From NCBI RefSeq assembly GCF_035222375.1, contig NC_085888.1:1-64000 (forward strand): DNA of 64,000 nt. The letters run 5' to 3'. This stretch comes from Podospora pseudocomata. Taxonomy: Eukaryota; Ascomycota; Sordariomycetes; Sordariales; Podosporaceae. The position numbers and the translations under genes were made by a program. This document shows, piece after piece, positions 10,836 to 21,042 of the stretch (its first letter is position 1; the number at the start of each line of letters is the position of its first letter). The notes beneath the pieces were generated by a model. The model was not told where the DNA came from. It saw nothing but the letters and a program-made list of their open reading frames with translations, and ran no database searches.

Positions 10836-13800
10836 CCTACCCTTGAATTCTCGACCGGCCATGTCATGGATTCGCGTTCGTAGATCGCCATCCGTCATGG
10901 CAGCCAATGCCATCGGAATCACCGCATGCTTACAGCGGCATGATGCGCCCTTGGTCTTGTACCCATCAGTACATAGCTCCTGTGATACGTGGCAGTAAAA
11001 GCAACTCAGAAATCGTGCCCCCGCATCTTTCCTATAGTCGATCCGACCCTGAAATTCCATGCAACTGGTGAACGAAAGATCCTTCTCCGACGTAGCCTCA
11101 CACATTCCCCACAAGTGCCCAGCCTCTTTCATCCCGCCAAACATCCAGCAAATCCGGCAGCCCATTTTGCCGAGTTTCTCTATCTCGTCCAGTGCCGTCT
11201 CGAGACGGTGTAAAGCGAGGGCAACCCTTCTCCCCCGGGCATGCGACGCTATGATGCCCTGGGAGGATAACTCGCTTTTCCACCGGAGCTCGTCGCGACG
11301 GCAGTTATCGCATCGGACGGCGTCGAGGTCTTTGCATTCCTGCAGGGCCCCGTCCAAGCACTGACCGAGCTGGCGTCGACGGCAACCTTGCGTCCGTATC
11401 AGCCGGTGGACCTCGCGCGTCCCCAGCTCGAGATAGCCGTCGCGAGCAGCGTCTTCATCCGGCCAGTCCTTGTCCTCGACGATGATCTCCGCTGTAACCG
11501 CCTCCCCGGCTCGCCCTCCCCGTCCCGCCTCCTGGGCATAGTCGATGATGCTGAAAGGGGCCTCGAGATGAATGACGTGGACGATTCCCGCAACGTCAAT
11601 GCCCGTACCCAGAGCCGCGGTGGCCACGATGTAGGGAGCATTGCCGTCGACCCACTCCCGAAAGCCGTGCTCACGTTGGGCCGCAAAGTGCGTGTCGCTG
11701 TCGTCGCGTAGAGCGTGATAGTAGTGACAGTCGAGCTGCCTAGCGAGTGCTTTGCATTTCGCATGGCTGGTGCAGTATATGACTCCCTTCTCCCCTGGTG
11801 AGAGACGAGCGAGTCGGGCGCTCACCAGCTTCTTTACCTCCATGACGCCCCTGCCGTTCCGGACGCGAAGGACAGAATAATGCACGTTCAACCGCTGACT
11901 CCGAAGCTCGTATATAGAGCGGTGCCTGAAGTTCCATGGCATCTTCGAAGTCGCGTTGACGGAGCGGCGGTAAGGTTCCAGTGAGAAATACAAACGGGCA
12001 TCCTAGACTGCGCAGGAGAACGAGGCCCCGGAGCTTTCTGCGGTACGTTTCGGCAGCGGTGAACACTAGATGGCATTCGTCAACAACCACTCGGTCCAGC
12101 CTTCCCCTGACACTCAGGTCGGCAGCCCATTGCAAGAAGTCGTCCGTAACGGCCGCCTCGGCTGATACCAGCGTGACTGACCCTGGGCCATGATTCACGC
12201 GCCTCGGGCCAGGACTTGCAATCTAGCCCGGCGTCGACGCAGCGTGCCACGAGCTGCCTTTTCAACTCGGCATACGGAGCTACCACGATGGTTACGCCGG
12301 CGCCCGACAACATAGCCGGTACCATGAACACCAAGCTTTTGCCGCCGCCCGTCGGCAGTACGGCGACCAGCGGGCTTTGCTTAGCCGTAGCCAGTCTCAC
12401 GGCTTCCTCTTGCTGGGGCGATCGGAACTGGGCGCTGTCGTTGCGCAAAACGGCCCGGAGCGCCCGAAGGACCATATCATCATTCTTCTTGTCGTCATCC
12501 GCTACCGCCGCGGTTTCTGCTCTTAGCCCTTCCAGAGAGATGCCGGTCCTCATCCGCTTTTGGGGAGGCTGGGTCTTCTTCTTCTTCTTCTTCTTCTCAT
12601 CTTCTTTCTCGACAAACGCGATCTTATGCTCGCGTTTTGACGGTGTTATGGCTAGCATGGGGTGAGACAGTGACGGCGACTGTTGCCGCTGCTGCTCGTT
12701 GCAGCCGAGGAATTTATGCCAACGACGACTGACTTGGCCGAATATCTCCAGCGACTCGGCTGTCAAGCGCTTTAGTACATCGATCGTCACGCCATAGTTG
12801 GCGGCCGTCTGGCCGGTGTGACAGGCGGCCAAGTCGTCCGGCGCCTCGTACTGCTCCGCTTCGTCGTCGTTCTCGCCGTCCTCGAAATCGGCTCGAGCGG
12901 CCCCACGGTCGCGCGCGTGCTTCTTACTAATGGCGATGGCGATATGGCGCCAATCCTGAAGTCCAATCTTGCGGCCGATATAATAGGATGTCCACTTCCC
13001 CATGGCTCTGGACATCTGGCTGCTCTCCCACGGCCCTGCCTCGTTATGCCAGATGAAGTCGCTCGGCGGCGCCATCTTGCCATAGCGTTCCCACCTGTCC
13101 GCCTCCCAGCGATCCGTCAATGGCCGAATGTAGATCATGTACATGACGAGCAGCTGCCCAACCCTCCCCGGCAAGAAGCGAGGGATTACCTTTGGCGAGT
13201 CGAAGTGAGCCAGTGACTTGTGGTATTGGGTGACGAGCACAACATCCCCGTCGATGATGAAGACGCTGCGGTCCCTGTTGATCCGTTTACGAGTCGCAGG
13301 CCCGTAATCTCCTCCCCTCGGCTGGGTTGACCTCCGGTGATGTGGGAGAGCAGGAGTAGAAATTCTTCAAACTTCTTGACCAGCTTTAGATAGTCATCAA
13401 TGGCCGGCCACTTCCACTCGCCCCACCTGGTCCAGGAACTCGGCCTTCCGCGAACTCACGACGAGGTCTTCGAGCATCTCAACCTCCTTGCCGGCGAGAT
13501 CGTTGCCTTGGATGAAGGACTGACCCCGCCTCGTTTGGGTGAGGTCATCCTCGATGCCGGCTGGGGAATCAGGAAACGGTCGTCGTCGTCGTCCCCCTTC
13601 TTCCTTGAACATCAATTGTCTCCACAACAGGTCCTCGGCGTCGGTTGTCATACGAGCCACCATGCGGCGGATATCGTCCATGATGATCGGCTTACCCATA
13701 AAGTACATCATCTCGCCCGTCTTACTCCAGGAAACCATCAGCCGACTGCCAGTCTCCTGCGCGATCTTCCTTCCGTACAACAGAAGGCTGAGCGTGTAGC

Positions 13801-15320
13801 CCATGGGGGAATAGGTCGCCTTGCAGAGCCAGGCGTCTCGAACCCGGGCGAACCGCTGCGCGAGGTCCGTCATGCCGGCCCGCTCTCGGGTAGGGATGGC
13901 CCACTCCGCGAGCAGCGCCCGCCCCGTAAACACGAGACCCGCAAGCACGTAGGTAAAGAGATGGGCGGGTCGCAGCTGACCCGTCTCGCCGTCGATCGCC
14001 AATACGCCGACGAAATGCCATAGCGGGCTCGCAAAGGGGTCCCCGTCGAGCCGCTGCATCCAGAAGTCTGCTAGGACCTGCAGAATCTGTTCCTGGAGCT
14101 CGTCGTCGTCCGGCCGTAGTTCGTCATCCTGTAAAAGCACCCGGAGCCGATCGAGATTGTCCCTCTGTGCCTGTGTAAAGCGGAAGCCGTGGCTGGCGAA
14201 GAGCGCCTCTTCCTCGAGCGATAGTACATTGAGGCAATAGCACAAGAACCTCTTCACGTATACCAAGTAGCGATCCATGCTGGTCTTCTCCTGCAATGGC
14301 CCAAACGGTCGGCTATGTGCATCTTGAGGGTCGGGGCTGGCCAGGAGCAGACGGGTCATGAGAGGCATGCTCTTTAGCCCGCCGATGCAGCGGTCGAAGA
14401 AGAGTCCGTCCAAAGCGGCCGTCATCCGTCGCTGCTCATCGTCCGCACACGACCGGGGCATTCGACTACAGGCCTGGATGTCCATTAAATTTTCCTTCCG
14501 GCGAAGTGGATCGACCAACCGGTCCGCTTTAGCCAGTTTGTCGTTTCGTGTCTTAGGATCCCTTCCTCCATGACCCTCTGCATCTTCTCCTGCGTTTCTC
14601 GCTGCAGCGACCAGCCCTGCGCAATGTCCGAGACGATACTGCGATCGTCCGAATGCACCGTCGCTCTACTGCTTCTTATTCCATCCCCTCTCTCGCCGCC
14701 CCCGGCGGCAGCGGAGGAGGGTTCGACACAAAAGTAGAAGACCGCCCTCTTGGGTCCTGTGAAGAAGGTCTGCAGGTGCACGTTGGCCCAGCAGTCCCTC
14801 TGGGCCCTGGCTCCTTTTGCGTTGTGCTTGTCGTTGAGGTGCACTCGCAAGCACTTCCAACTTAACGTGAGATGACCGTCGTCGCGACCTGGCCAAAGGC
14901 AGGCATAGCCCTTGTGTACAGCGAGGCCCCTGATAGGCCGGGTCGGGTTGGAGACACCGTATGGTGAGAGCTGTTCAGTTGCCGGCCCTTGTGATGGCCG
15001 ACCCCGGTGCTGGCGGAGGATGTCGTTGCGGGCTTTACGGCCGATATCCCGGTGACGGTCTCTTAGGTGGGCCCTCGAGATTCTGCACTGCGTATCCATG
15101 CAAGGCGCATATCAACGCGCGGTGTTCGTCGTTGTATAGAAGCCACGCCTCCTCTTCGTCCTCTCTTTCTTTCTCTTCTTCCCCCGCGGTTTGTTTGGGG
15201 TTGGAGGTCGGTACCGGCGTCGGCTGCTGCGGCACCGTACTTTGAATTGTGATTATCGCCGCCGTCATCTTCTTCTTCTTCTTCTTCTTCTTCTTCTTCT
15301 TCTTCTTCTTCATCATCATC
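10836..15320 (-). pseudogene. Left copy: OrsD-type zinc finger / tyrosine-recombinase-like / RecQ helicase gene, broken
   Basis: Minus-strand pieces, in order, are these. First, 15320-14485 holds an OrsD-like double finger (LICALHGYAVQ, then HLRDRHRDIG after a frameshift, then CLRVHLNDKHN). Second, 14518-13397 is a helical region. Third, after another shift near 13400, comes GGQPSRGEEITGL at about 13310-13350. Fourth, 13240-12080 carries QYHKS, a DWRH box (about 12950), HTGQTAANYG (about 12800) and then the RecQ Walker A, PTGGGKS. Fifth, 12198-10836 holds DECH, FLTGTLPP, QEAGRGGRAGE and a Cys/His-rich tail (CDNC, CRIC, CFYC, CRCKH). At least four frame breaks make it a pseudogene. It is clearly related to, but well diverged from, the copy at 15552-19933. 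Its last codons run straight into an LTR. Confidence 0.8.
12930..13370 (-). other. Tyrosine-recombinase-like box I to box II of the left copy
   Basis: Box I is PSRGEEI, with its Arg. It is followed by a beta-hairpin-like stretch ending QYHKS (candidate Lys), then GLQDWRHIAIAI (box II, R-H). The nucleophile candidate, Tyr in HTGQTAANYG, follows at about 12795. The spacing and order match the R-K-R/H-H-Y set of tyrosine recombinases. This is my inference from motifs only; one frameshift lies between box I and the hairpin. Confidence 0.55.
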
Positions 15321-15326
15321 ATCATA
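15268..15326. repeat. (TTC)n/(CAT)n microsatellite
   Basis: About 15 tandem TTC units run into four to five CAT units. On the minus strand this encodes poly-Met/poly-Lys or poly-Glu, depending on frame. It marks the approximate 5' limit of recognisable coding sequence in the left YR-RecQ copy. It may be a slippage tract in the leader or the extreme N-terminus. Confidence 0.9.
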
Positions 15327-15408
15327 AGGATATAGGAGAGAACAAAAGGATGGGGATGACCAAAAAGCGGGTTCTTTCTTTCTCGTCTCTGATTGGCTAC
15401 AGCACCAA

Positions 15409-15538
15409 TTGGTAGTTTGGCATTGGTAGTTTGGCCCCCCCCTGTCCGCATGGAGACCCCGCACCGGCGTTGGTGTGCGCGCGCTCTCATTCGTCCGCGC
15501 GCGGTCCACCAGAATTGGTATTTTGGCCCAAACTACCA
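15409..15538. repeat. TTGGTAGTTTGGC repeats and palindrome between the two YR-RecQ copies
   Basis: Two direct copies of TTGGTAGTTTGGC lie at 15409-15421 and 15423-15435. About 90 bp on is an inverted copy inside an imperfect palindrome, TGGTATTTTGGCCCAAACTA (15516-15538). The block lies in the only clear spacer between the 5' side of the left copy and the 3' side of the right copy. That makes it a candidate element terminus. No other function is visible. Confidence 0.6.
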
Positions 15539-15551
15539 CGAGCCTCTTCGG

Positions 15552-16480
15552 TTAGGCCGTCTCCTGCGCTATGCTGCCCTGATCCCAACCCCGGCCCCGG
15601 CCTCGGCCCCGGCCCCGGCCCTGACCGCGTGCTTGGTCCCGCACCGGCTTCAATATAATTGCCTCGCTCTTCCCGCCGTCTCGCCCTGCCCGCCCGCTCT
15701 CTTGTGCATAATCCCGCAACCGCCGGACCGTACCGACATGAATCACCACCCGGATTGTTGGGGCGTCGACTCCCAAACCCAACGCGTTGGTGGCCGTAAC
15801 AACCTGGTGCCGTCCTTCCGTGAATTGCTGTACAATCGCCTTCTTCTCCTCCTGGTTGCCCACACCGCGGTGGTAACACAATGCGTCCAACTTTTTCGCG
15901 GACTGGACCGCCTTCTTTACCGTATCGCAATACACGATAATCTGCCCCTGTTTTCCGTACTGCTGCTTCTTCTCCTCTACCAATGCCACCAACACGTCTT
16001 CCTCCGCCTCGTCTGGCGTCCTGTACCGCCGGATCTGGTACTGCACGTTCCGCCGTGTTGTTGTGCCCCGAAACCACCGCACACCCTCTGCCGGCAACCC
16101 CACCAACCGTCCAAACTCGGCTTCATCGGCCGGCCGCAACGTCGCCGTCAAATACACCAACTGCGTCTCTGCCTTTACCAACCGCCTTAACCCCAACACC
16201 CGTGAACGCCAACCACCGCCCGCCCCTGAATCCAATACCACGTGGCACTCATCCATTACAATGCGGTCCAACCGTCCCATCGCCCGCTGCCGGCTTATAA
16301 AATGTCCGAAACTCTCCCCTACTGCCGATTCCGGTGTCACCAACACCACCGTCAACCCGCTCGAACACCGTGCCGGCAACATAAACAACATGCTCTTGCC
16401 GCCACCCGTCCCCATAACTACCACCACGGGACTCTCCTGCCTCATGATGGCTTGCAACGCCGGCTCCTGCACGCCCCGGA
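15552..16480 (-). other. RecQ-type helicase core of the right copy
   Basis: Superfamily-2 motifs occur in order: Q-motif-like VQEPALQAIM, Walker A GTGGGKS, motif Ia-like VLVTPESA, Walker B DECH, motif III LTATL, motif IV IIVYCDTV, motif V VTATNALGLGVD and motif VI QESGRAGRDG. This matches RecQ rather than the Pif1 helicases found in Helitrons. After motif VI the protein degenerates into GQGRGRGRGRGRG, encoded by a CCCCGG-rich repeat at about 15585-15645. The RecQ C-terminal zinc region is therefore missing. Confidence 0.85.
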
Positions 16481-16699
16481 ATGCGGCTCCTGGGCCCAAT
16501 ACCTGTTGTAACTGGTCCTGGATGTTAATTTGCCGCATTAACTGCCACCGTCTCGCCTCTTCCACGGTCGCCTGCCTCTCCACGTCTTGCAACCGTGACG
16601 GCTTTTTCCGGCCGGCCTCCTGCAATACCGAATCGAACATTAAAAACGCATGCCACTCGCGGCTGACTCGCCGGAATCCCAACCGTCTGGCCTCGGTAC

Positions 16700-17560
16700 T
16701 GTATAACGATTCGCCTACCGACCGCCCGTATATCCCTTCTCCTATCCCTGCCCCGTGCCCGCTTTGGCCGTGGAACGCGTCTCCCACTGCGTTGTTGTGG
16801 TCATCCGGCTCGCCTCCGCCGTCGATCGTATCGGCATTGTCAATAATGTCGATGATGGACCTGTCCTTGATGTACCGACGGTATATCGCCTTGACCGCGT
16901 GCCTCCACACCATGATGCCCAACTTTTCTCCCATGTGTTTCAACGACACCCCGGCAATGGCCCGCCCTACCCGTCCGGTATCCCACGTCTCCGGCTCCCA
17001 CATCTCCTGTGGTGGCCGGTCTTCTTCGGTGCTTCGGTTGCCTCTATACCCGTCTGTACCGCCCTCTCCTTCTTCCGCTTCGTCCACCTCGTCGATTATG
17101 GTCGCCATAACTGCCCCTGCCGCGGACGGCCCTCGAACCCGACGTCTCTTCGCTTCTCTTCCGGATCGTGACGAACCATACCCTCTCCGCTTTCGCCTCC
17201 GGCCTTCCCCGTGGTCGTGCTCCTGCCCCTGTTCTTCTTCCTCCCCGCCCGGAAATGCCCACGCCGCCTCTTTCCGCGGCTCCCATATGTACGGACTGCC
17301 CCAATCCGCCTTGCCATGGCTGGCGCCCGCAACCACCATCCGCCAAAATGGGACCGCCAACCATACGTAATATACGGCCAACTCCCCCACCTCCCGTGGC
17401 AAATACCGGTGGATCACCTTGGTCTTTGCGCTCATCCCCATGGTCTTGCTGTACATGGTGACAAACACGACCGATCCGTCGTCGATAAACAACCCCCGGA
17501 TATCCCCGTCCACGCCGTTCTTATACTGGACCGTGACCAACTCGGTCCCTCTCGCCGGCT
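16700..17560 (-). other. Tyrosine-recombinase-like catalytic region of the right copy
   Basis: The pattern, in order, is GQPARGTEL (box I Arg, codon at 17550-17552), a hairpin with lysines at MYSKTMGMSAKTK, and GIMVWRHAVKAI (box II Arg-His, about 16899-16904). Then comes QSGH, eight residues and Y (box III His and nucleophile Tyr, codon at 16728-16730), followed by GRS. The H-x8-Y spacing is what lambda-integrase-family enzymes show. A roughly 100-residue basic/acidic insertion (EEEEQGQEHDHGEGRRRKRR) lies between the hairpin and box II. The usual box II first His is Met here and Gln in the left copy. Confidence 0.55.
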
Positions 17561-20232
17561 GGCCCCCGCTCATATGCATTAACACCAACAACTTGGACCG
17601 GAACGATTTCATGGACTCTGCGTACTGGCGGACTCGGTCCATCTTCCACCGCATCCCTGTGCCTCCGCTCGTCTCGCTGCCGGCCTCGATAAACTGGTCC
17701 CGTAACCGCTCCTCGGCTGCCACGCGGCCGGCTAACCACATCTTCCCGTCCACGCCGTTCCATGCGTCGTGGTTCCGCCGGTCATCTACAAAACTCCACC
17801 CTGCCCGGGTCTCGGCCGCGTTATCGACCAATCGATCCCACTGGATCTGCGGCATACTCCCGGCGGTCTCGCCCCCGGCGGTCTCGCCCTCGCTGTCGGT
17901 CTCTAATAACAATACCTCCTGCCGCAACTGCGCCCGTGTCGAATGCAATAACCCGTGTACCATCATCCGCAACGACGCCATGCTGAACTGCACGTGCCCG
18001 TACAACAACTCGTCGCCGTGCCAATCGACTACGCCGTCTGCGTTGGTGTTGGCCCGGATCGCCTTGCCGTACGCTCGTAACCGCAATATCGAATCCATCG
18101 GCGACGGCTGCCCGTCGAACGCCACGATGGTCATGAACCGCTGGACCATTTCTCGGACCCGGTCGAAATGACTCCTTGCGTTCTGCTGCGCCTCCTGCTG
18201 CGTTTCGCCTCCGGCTCGACGCTGCTCGACCTCGTCGTCCCGCTCCTGTTTGGCCTTGTATAATACCAACATCCGGGCCACCGTTACAATGGCGGACAAC
18301 CGGGGCGTGTAAACCAATGCGCTCCTCCACCCGTGCCCGACCTGGATCCCTAATACGGCCAACCCGCTGTATAATGCGTTCTGATACTCGTTGTCGCCGA
18401 TGTTATGGTCCAATAACGCGATGAAAAATTCCAAAACGTCTCGCCCAACGCTCGCATATCCTGACCTTGGGGTCGATCGTGGCTACATATATCGGGGGCT
18501 CCGCCGCGGGCCTCTCTGCTCGCTCAATTCCTCTCCCGTCTCTTCATCACTTATCCCCGGACTCGATACCGGGTCTTCCCAACACCGATCCCCATTTGTG
18601 TCTTGGCTATTATACGGGTCCGGGTCCTCCGCCGGGTTCTCCGCCACCACACATGCGTACGCAACTTCTTGAAACTGCTTCCACACCTTGGCCTGGTATG
18701 CGGTGAAATGGTATGCCGGCCGCTGGTTCTGGGTGCTCCCCTCTCTGTGCCTGGCTTGGGTGTTCCAACCATTTTTCGAATCGTCGTCCCATTCATCCTC
18801 CGACTCGGCGTCTGTTTCCCTATCTCCCCGTGACCCCGTCGTTTTTGCTGCCTCGGCTGCGTCTGCCGGTTTCAAATGGGACGTCCGCCACACGTATGCC
18901 ACTACCGCCTTCCACGATTCGGTGTACCGTTCCATCGTCTGGCCCTTTTGCTCTGCGTGAAACGGCTTTTCGTTCGAATCACCACCCGCCCACGCCTGCT
19001 GATATAATTGATGGCCGTCGACCCAACTATCTCGACCCGGGATGCACGCTGGGCCCGCCATATAACCCGTTCTACCGCCAATAAAACACGGGCTAACGCC
19101 TTCTCGGTTGCCGCTCCTTCGTCCTTACCTTTGTCCTTACCTTTGTCTTCTGTATTCCTTGGATTCCTCTCCTCCCGTTCTTCCGGGTCTCGTGGCTGTG
19201 CGGTGCCGGCCAACCACTCGCGGTCGAATCCTTGTAAATGCCGGGGCCAACCGGTCCGGCGAACCCACATGTTGGCGGAAAACCTCGACTGCTCGCCGAT
19301 CACCGCCGCCGCTTTTTGGTCGTTGTCTTTGACGGTGTTGGCCAACTCGTTAAACTGGGCTAATATCTGCTTTGCTGAGTCCGGATGGCTTTGATGCACG
19401 CTGCCTTCCATTGTCGATGTGGATGCTTGTGCTGGCGTCACTTCGAACAACCGCTGCAACGTGCCCGTCTTGCCGAATTGTTGGCAATGTATGCTGTCGA
19501 CCCATACGTCCCCTTCGCCGCCTGGTGAAACACCGGCCGACGGCCTTCCACGTGCGCGCACGTTGGTCCAACCATGTGCGTCTCGGCAATGCGCTTGTAT
19601 GCCGCGATACGTCCGCCGGATATGGCCGCACGGGTGGCCGTCTGGTCCGGGAACTATGCACTTCTTTCCATCGGGCCAAACTGGCAAACCCGGGACGGCG
19701 GGATCCCCCGGGCTTGGGAACTGGATTCCGCTTACATCTGACCCTAAAATGCCGCGTCTTTCCAATTCTACCGCTCGCTGGATGATCTGTTGCCGATGCC
19801 GTACTGGTAAATAACAATGGTGTGTATTAACGTGCGTCTTGATCGAACTGGGGAATACGGCGTTGTGGCACGAACTGCAAATGGCTATGCGATACCTGGG
19901 CAACGGCACAAATACGTTATCGAACGGATGCATATTGATGCGACTTATTGCTGCAATATCCCACGGTTGTGATAACTATCTCGTGTTTCTATCTGCTGGG
20001 TGTATATTGGGAAATTCTCTGGCATTCATTATCAACGGATATTTATTTCCTTTCTCTACCCCTTTTTCTCTCTCCTTACATGCACCGCCATAATTGTACT
20101 CCCTGGTCTGTTTCCCAACCCTGCTACCGTCCCCGGCTTCCCGTTTGCTGGATCGGGGATTCGGGGGGGATCATGCTGGTCGTTGGCGAACCCTGGCGCC
20201 CGACCTTGGCCACTCCGATCCGGTGCGGGTCC

Positions 20233-20653
20233 GTGCGTTAACCCCAACTTAACCCTAACCTTCGGTGCACACGGCGAACGCGACATCTCCGGACCAAAAC
20301 AACGATGAAATCGGCACTCTCATGGGCACTTTTGGGGGGGTCGACACCGAACTTTTTATGTTTGGATGTGTTTGGATGCGGTTTTGAGCCGATGTCATTT
20401 TGGTCGAGATTGGTAATTGACATCGGCTCGTGTGTGGCCCGTGCGTTAACCCCAACTTACCCTAACCTTCGGTGCACACGGCGAACGCGACATCTCCGGG
20501 CCAAAACAACGATAACGATGAAATCGGCACTCTCATGGGCACTTTGGGGGGGTTTCGACACCGAACTTTTTATGTTTGGATGTGTTTGGATGCGGTTTTG
20601 AGCCGATGTCATTTTAGTCGAGATTGGTAATTGACATCGGCTCGTGTGTGGCC
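20233..20653. repeat. Two tandem ~210-bp units with a telomere-like core
   Basis: Unit A (20233-20440) and unit B (20441-20653) are near-identical, and a third unit breaks off at once. Each begins with GTGCGTTAACCCCAACTTA followed by CCCTAACC, then CACACGGCGAACGCGACATC, a G-run (TTTGGGGGG), CGAACTTTTTATGTTTGGAT and GACATCGGCTCGTGTGTGG. The TTAACCCTAACC string in unit A resembles the fungal telomere repeat CCCTAA. The block lies just upstream of the right YR-RecQ gene, between it and an LTR. Confidence 0.85.
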
Positions 20654-20729
20654 CGAGCGTTTTTTTTGGGCGCGGGGCGCGAAATTGACATCGACTCGAT
20701 GTCCTTATGGGATAGTAGTTAGAGTAGAT

Positions 20730-21042
20730 TGTAGACAAATGAACTTGAAATGCTTGCATGAGGAATCAGATTCCTCGACACGGGGAGCGCCCGGTGCTCA
20801 CCCCTATTTATGTCAAGCTATCTACATATAATTCTGAAGTATCTTTGTACCTTGCTCAGTGTGCTCAGTGTGCTCAGTGGTCTTGGCGCACTGAGCAGAC
20901 TGATCAGACTGAGCACCTCCTGATTGGTCGTATGGGGGCTTGTGGGTCTTTCCATCCCTGGCCCAATGATTGGCTGAGGTGCCCAGCACCTCGGGTACCA
21001 CCCAGTGGTTCCTGTACAGGGGTATTACGCTTGGGACGTAAC
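20730..21042 (-). repeat. Isolated gypsy LTR (solo LTR)
   Basis: The block matches the gypsy 5' LTR at 10372-10683 with few differences, including the TGTTACGTCCCAAGCG start and CATTTGTCTACA end on the minus strand. No internal gypsy sequence lies on either side. No matching 5-bp target duplication is obvious in the immediate flanks. It may therefore be a product of LTR recombination or a fragment of a lost element. The shared bases extend about 7 bp beyond the terminal TG on the left side. Confidence 0.85.

Larger units (their letters stand above)
15552..19933 (-). pseudogene. Right copy: OrsD-type C2H2 / tyrosine-recombinase-like / RecQ helicase gene, nearly intact
   Basis: The gene starts with ATG at 19933. 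Residues ~1-135 carry OrsD-family fingers: CSSCHNAVFPSSIKTH, and HPCGHIRRTYRGIQAH with a distal H. One frameshift is needed near 18970-19010 (INYISR side to DSNEKPF side). A single in-frame TAG at 18483-18485 then separates two otherwise continuous open stretches (18486-19061 and 15552-18482). Numbered from 18434, the long stretch contains R295 (ARGTEL), K330/K337/K339 around MYSKTMGMSAKTK, R511-H512 (VWRH), H560 and Y569 (QSGHGAGIGEGIYGRS). RecQ motifs follow: GTGGGKS at ~677, VMDECHVVLD, YLTATLRP and QESGRAGRDG. The reading frame ends in an Arg-Gly repeat and lacks the Cys-rich tail seen in the left copy. The OrsD and RecQ assignments are secure; the recombinase assignment is motif-based inference. 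Confidence 0.8.

Noticed and set aside
10836-19933. Helitron origin for the helicase genes
   Set aside because: Helitrons encode a Rep/HUH domain with a Pif1-type helicase. Here the helicase motifs (DECH, QESGRAGRDG) are RecQ-type and no HUH motif is visible.
15552-19933. Starship captain (DUF3435 recombinase)
   Set aside because: Captains are stand-alone recombinases at one element edge, without RecQ or OrsD fusions. The motif context here does not look like DUF3435, though a remote relation is not excluded.
20233-20653. CRISPR array or true telomere
   Set aside because: Only two long units without spacers, in a eukaryotic context. CCCTAACC occurs once per unit, not as a continuous telomere array.
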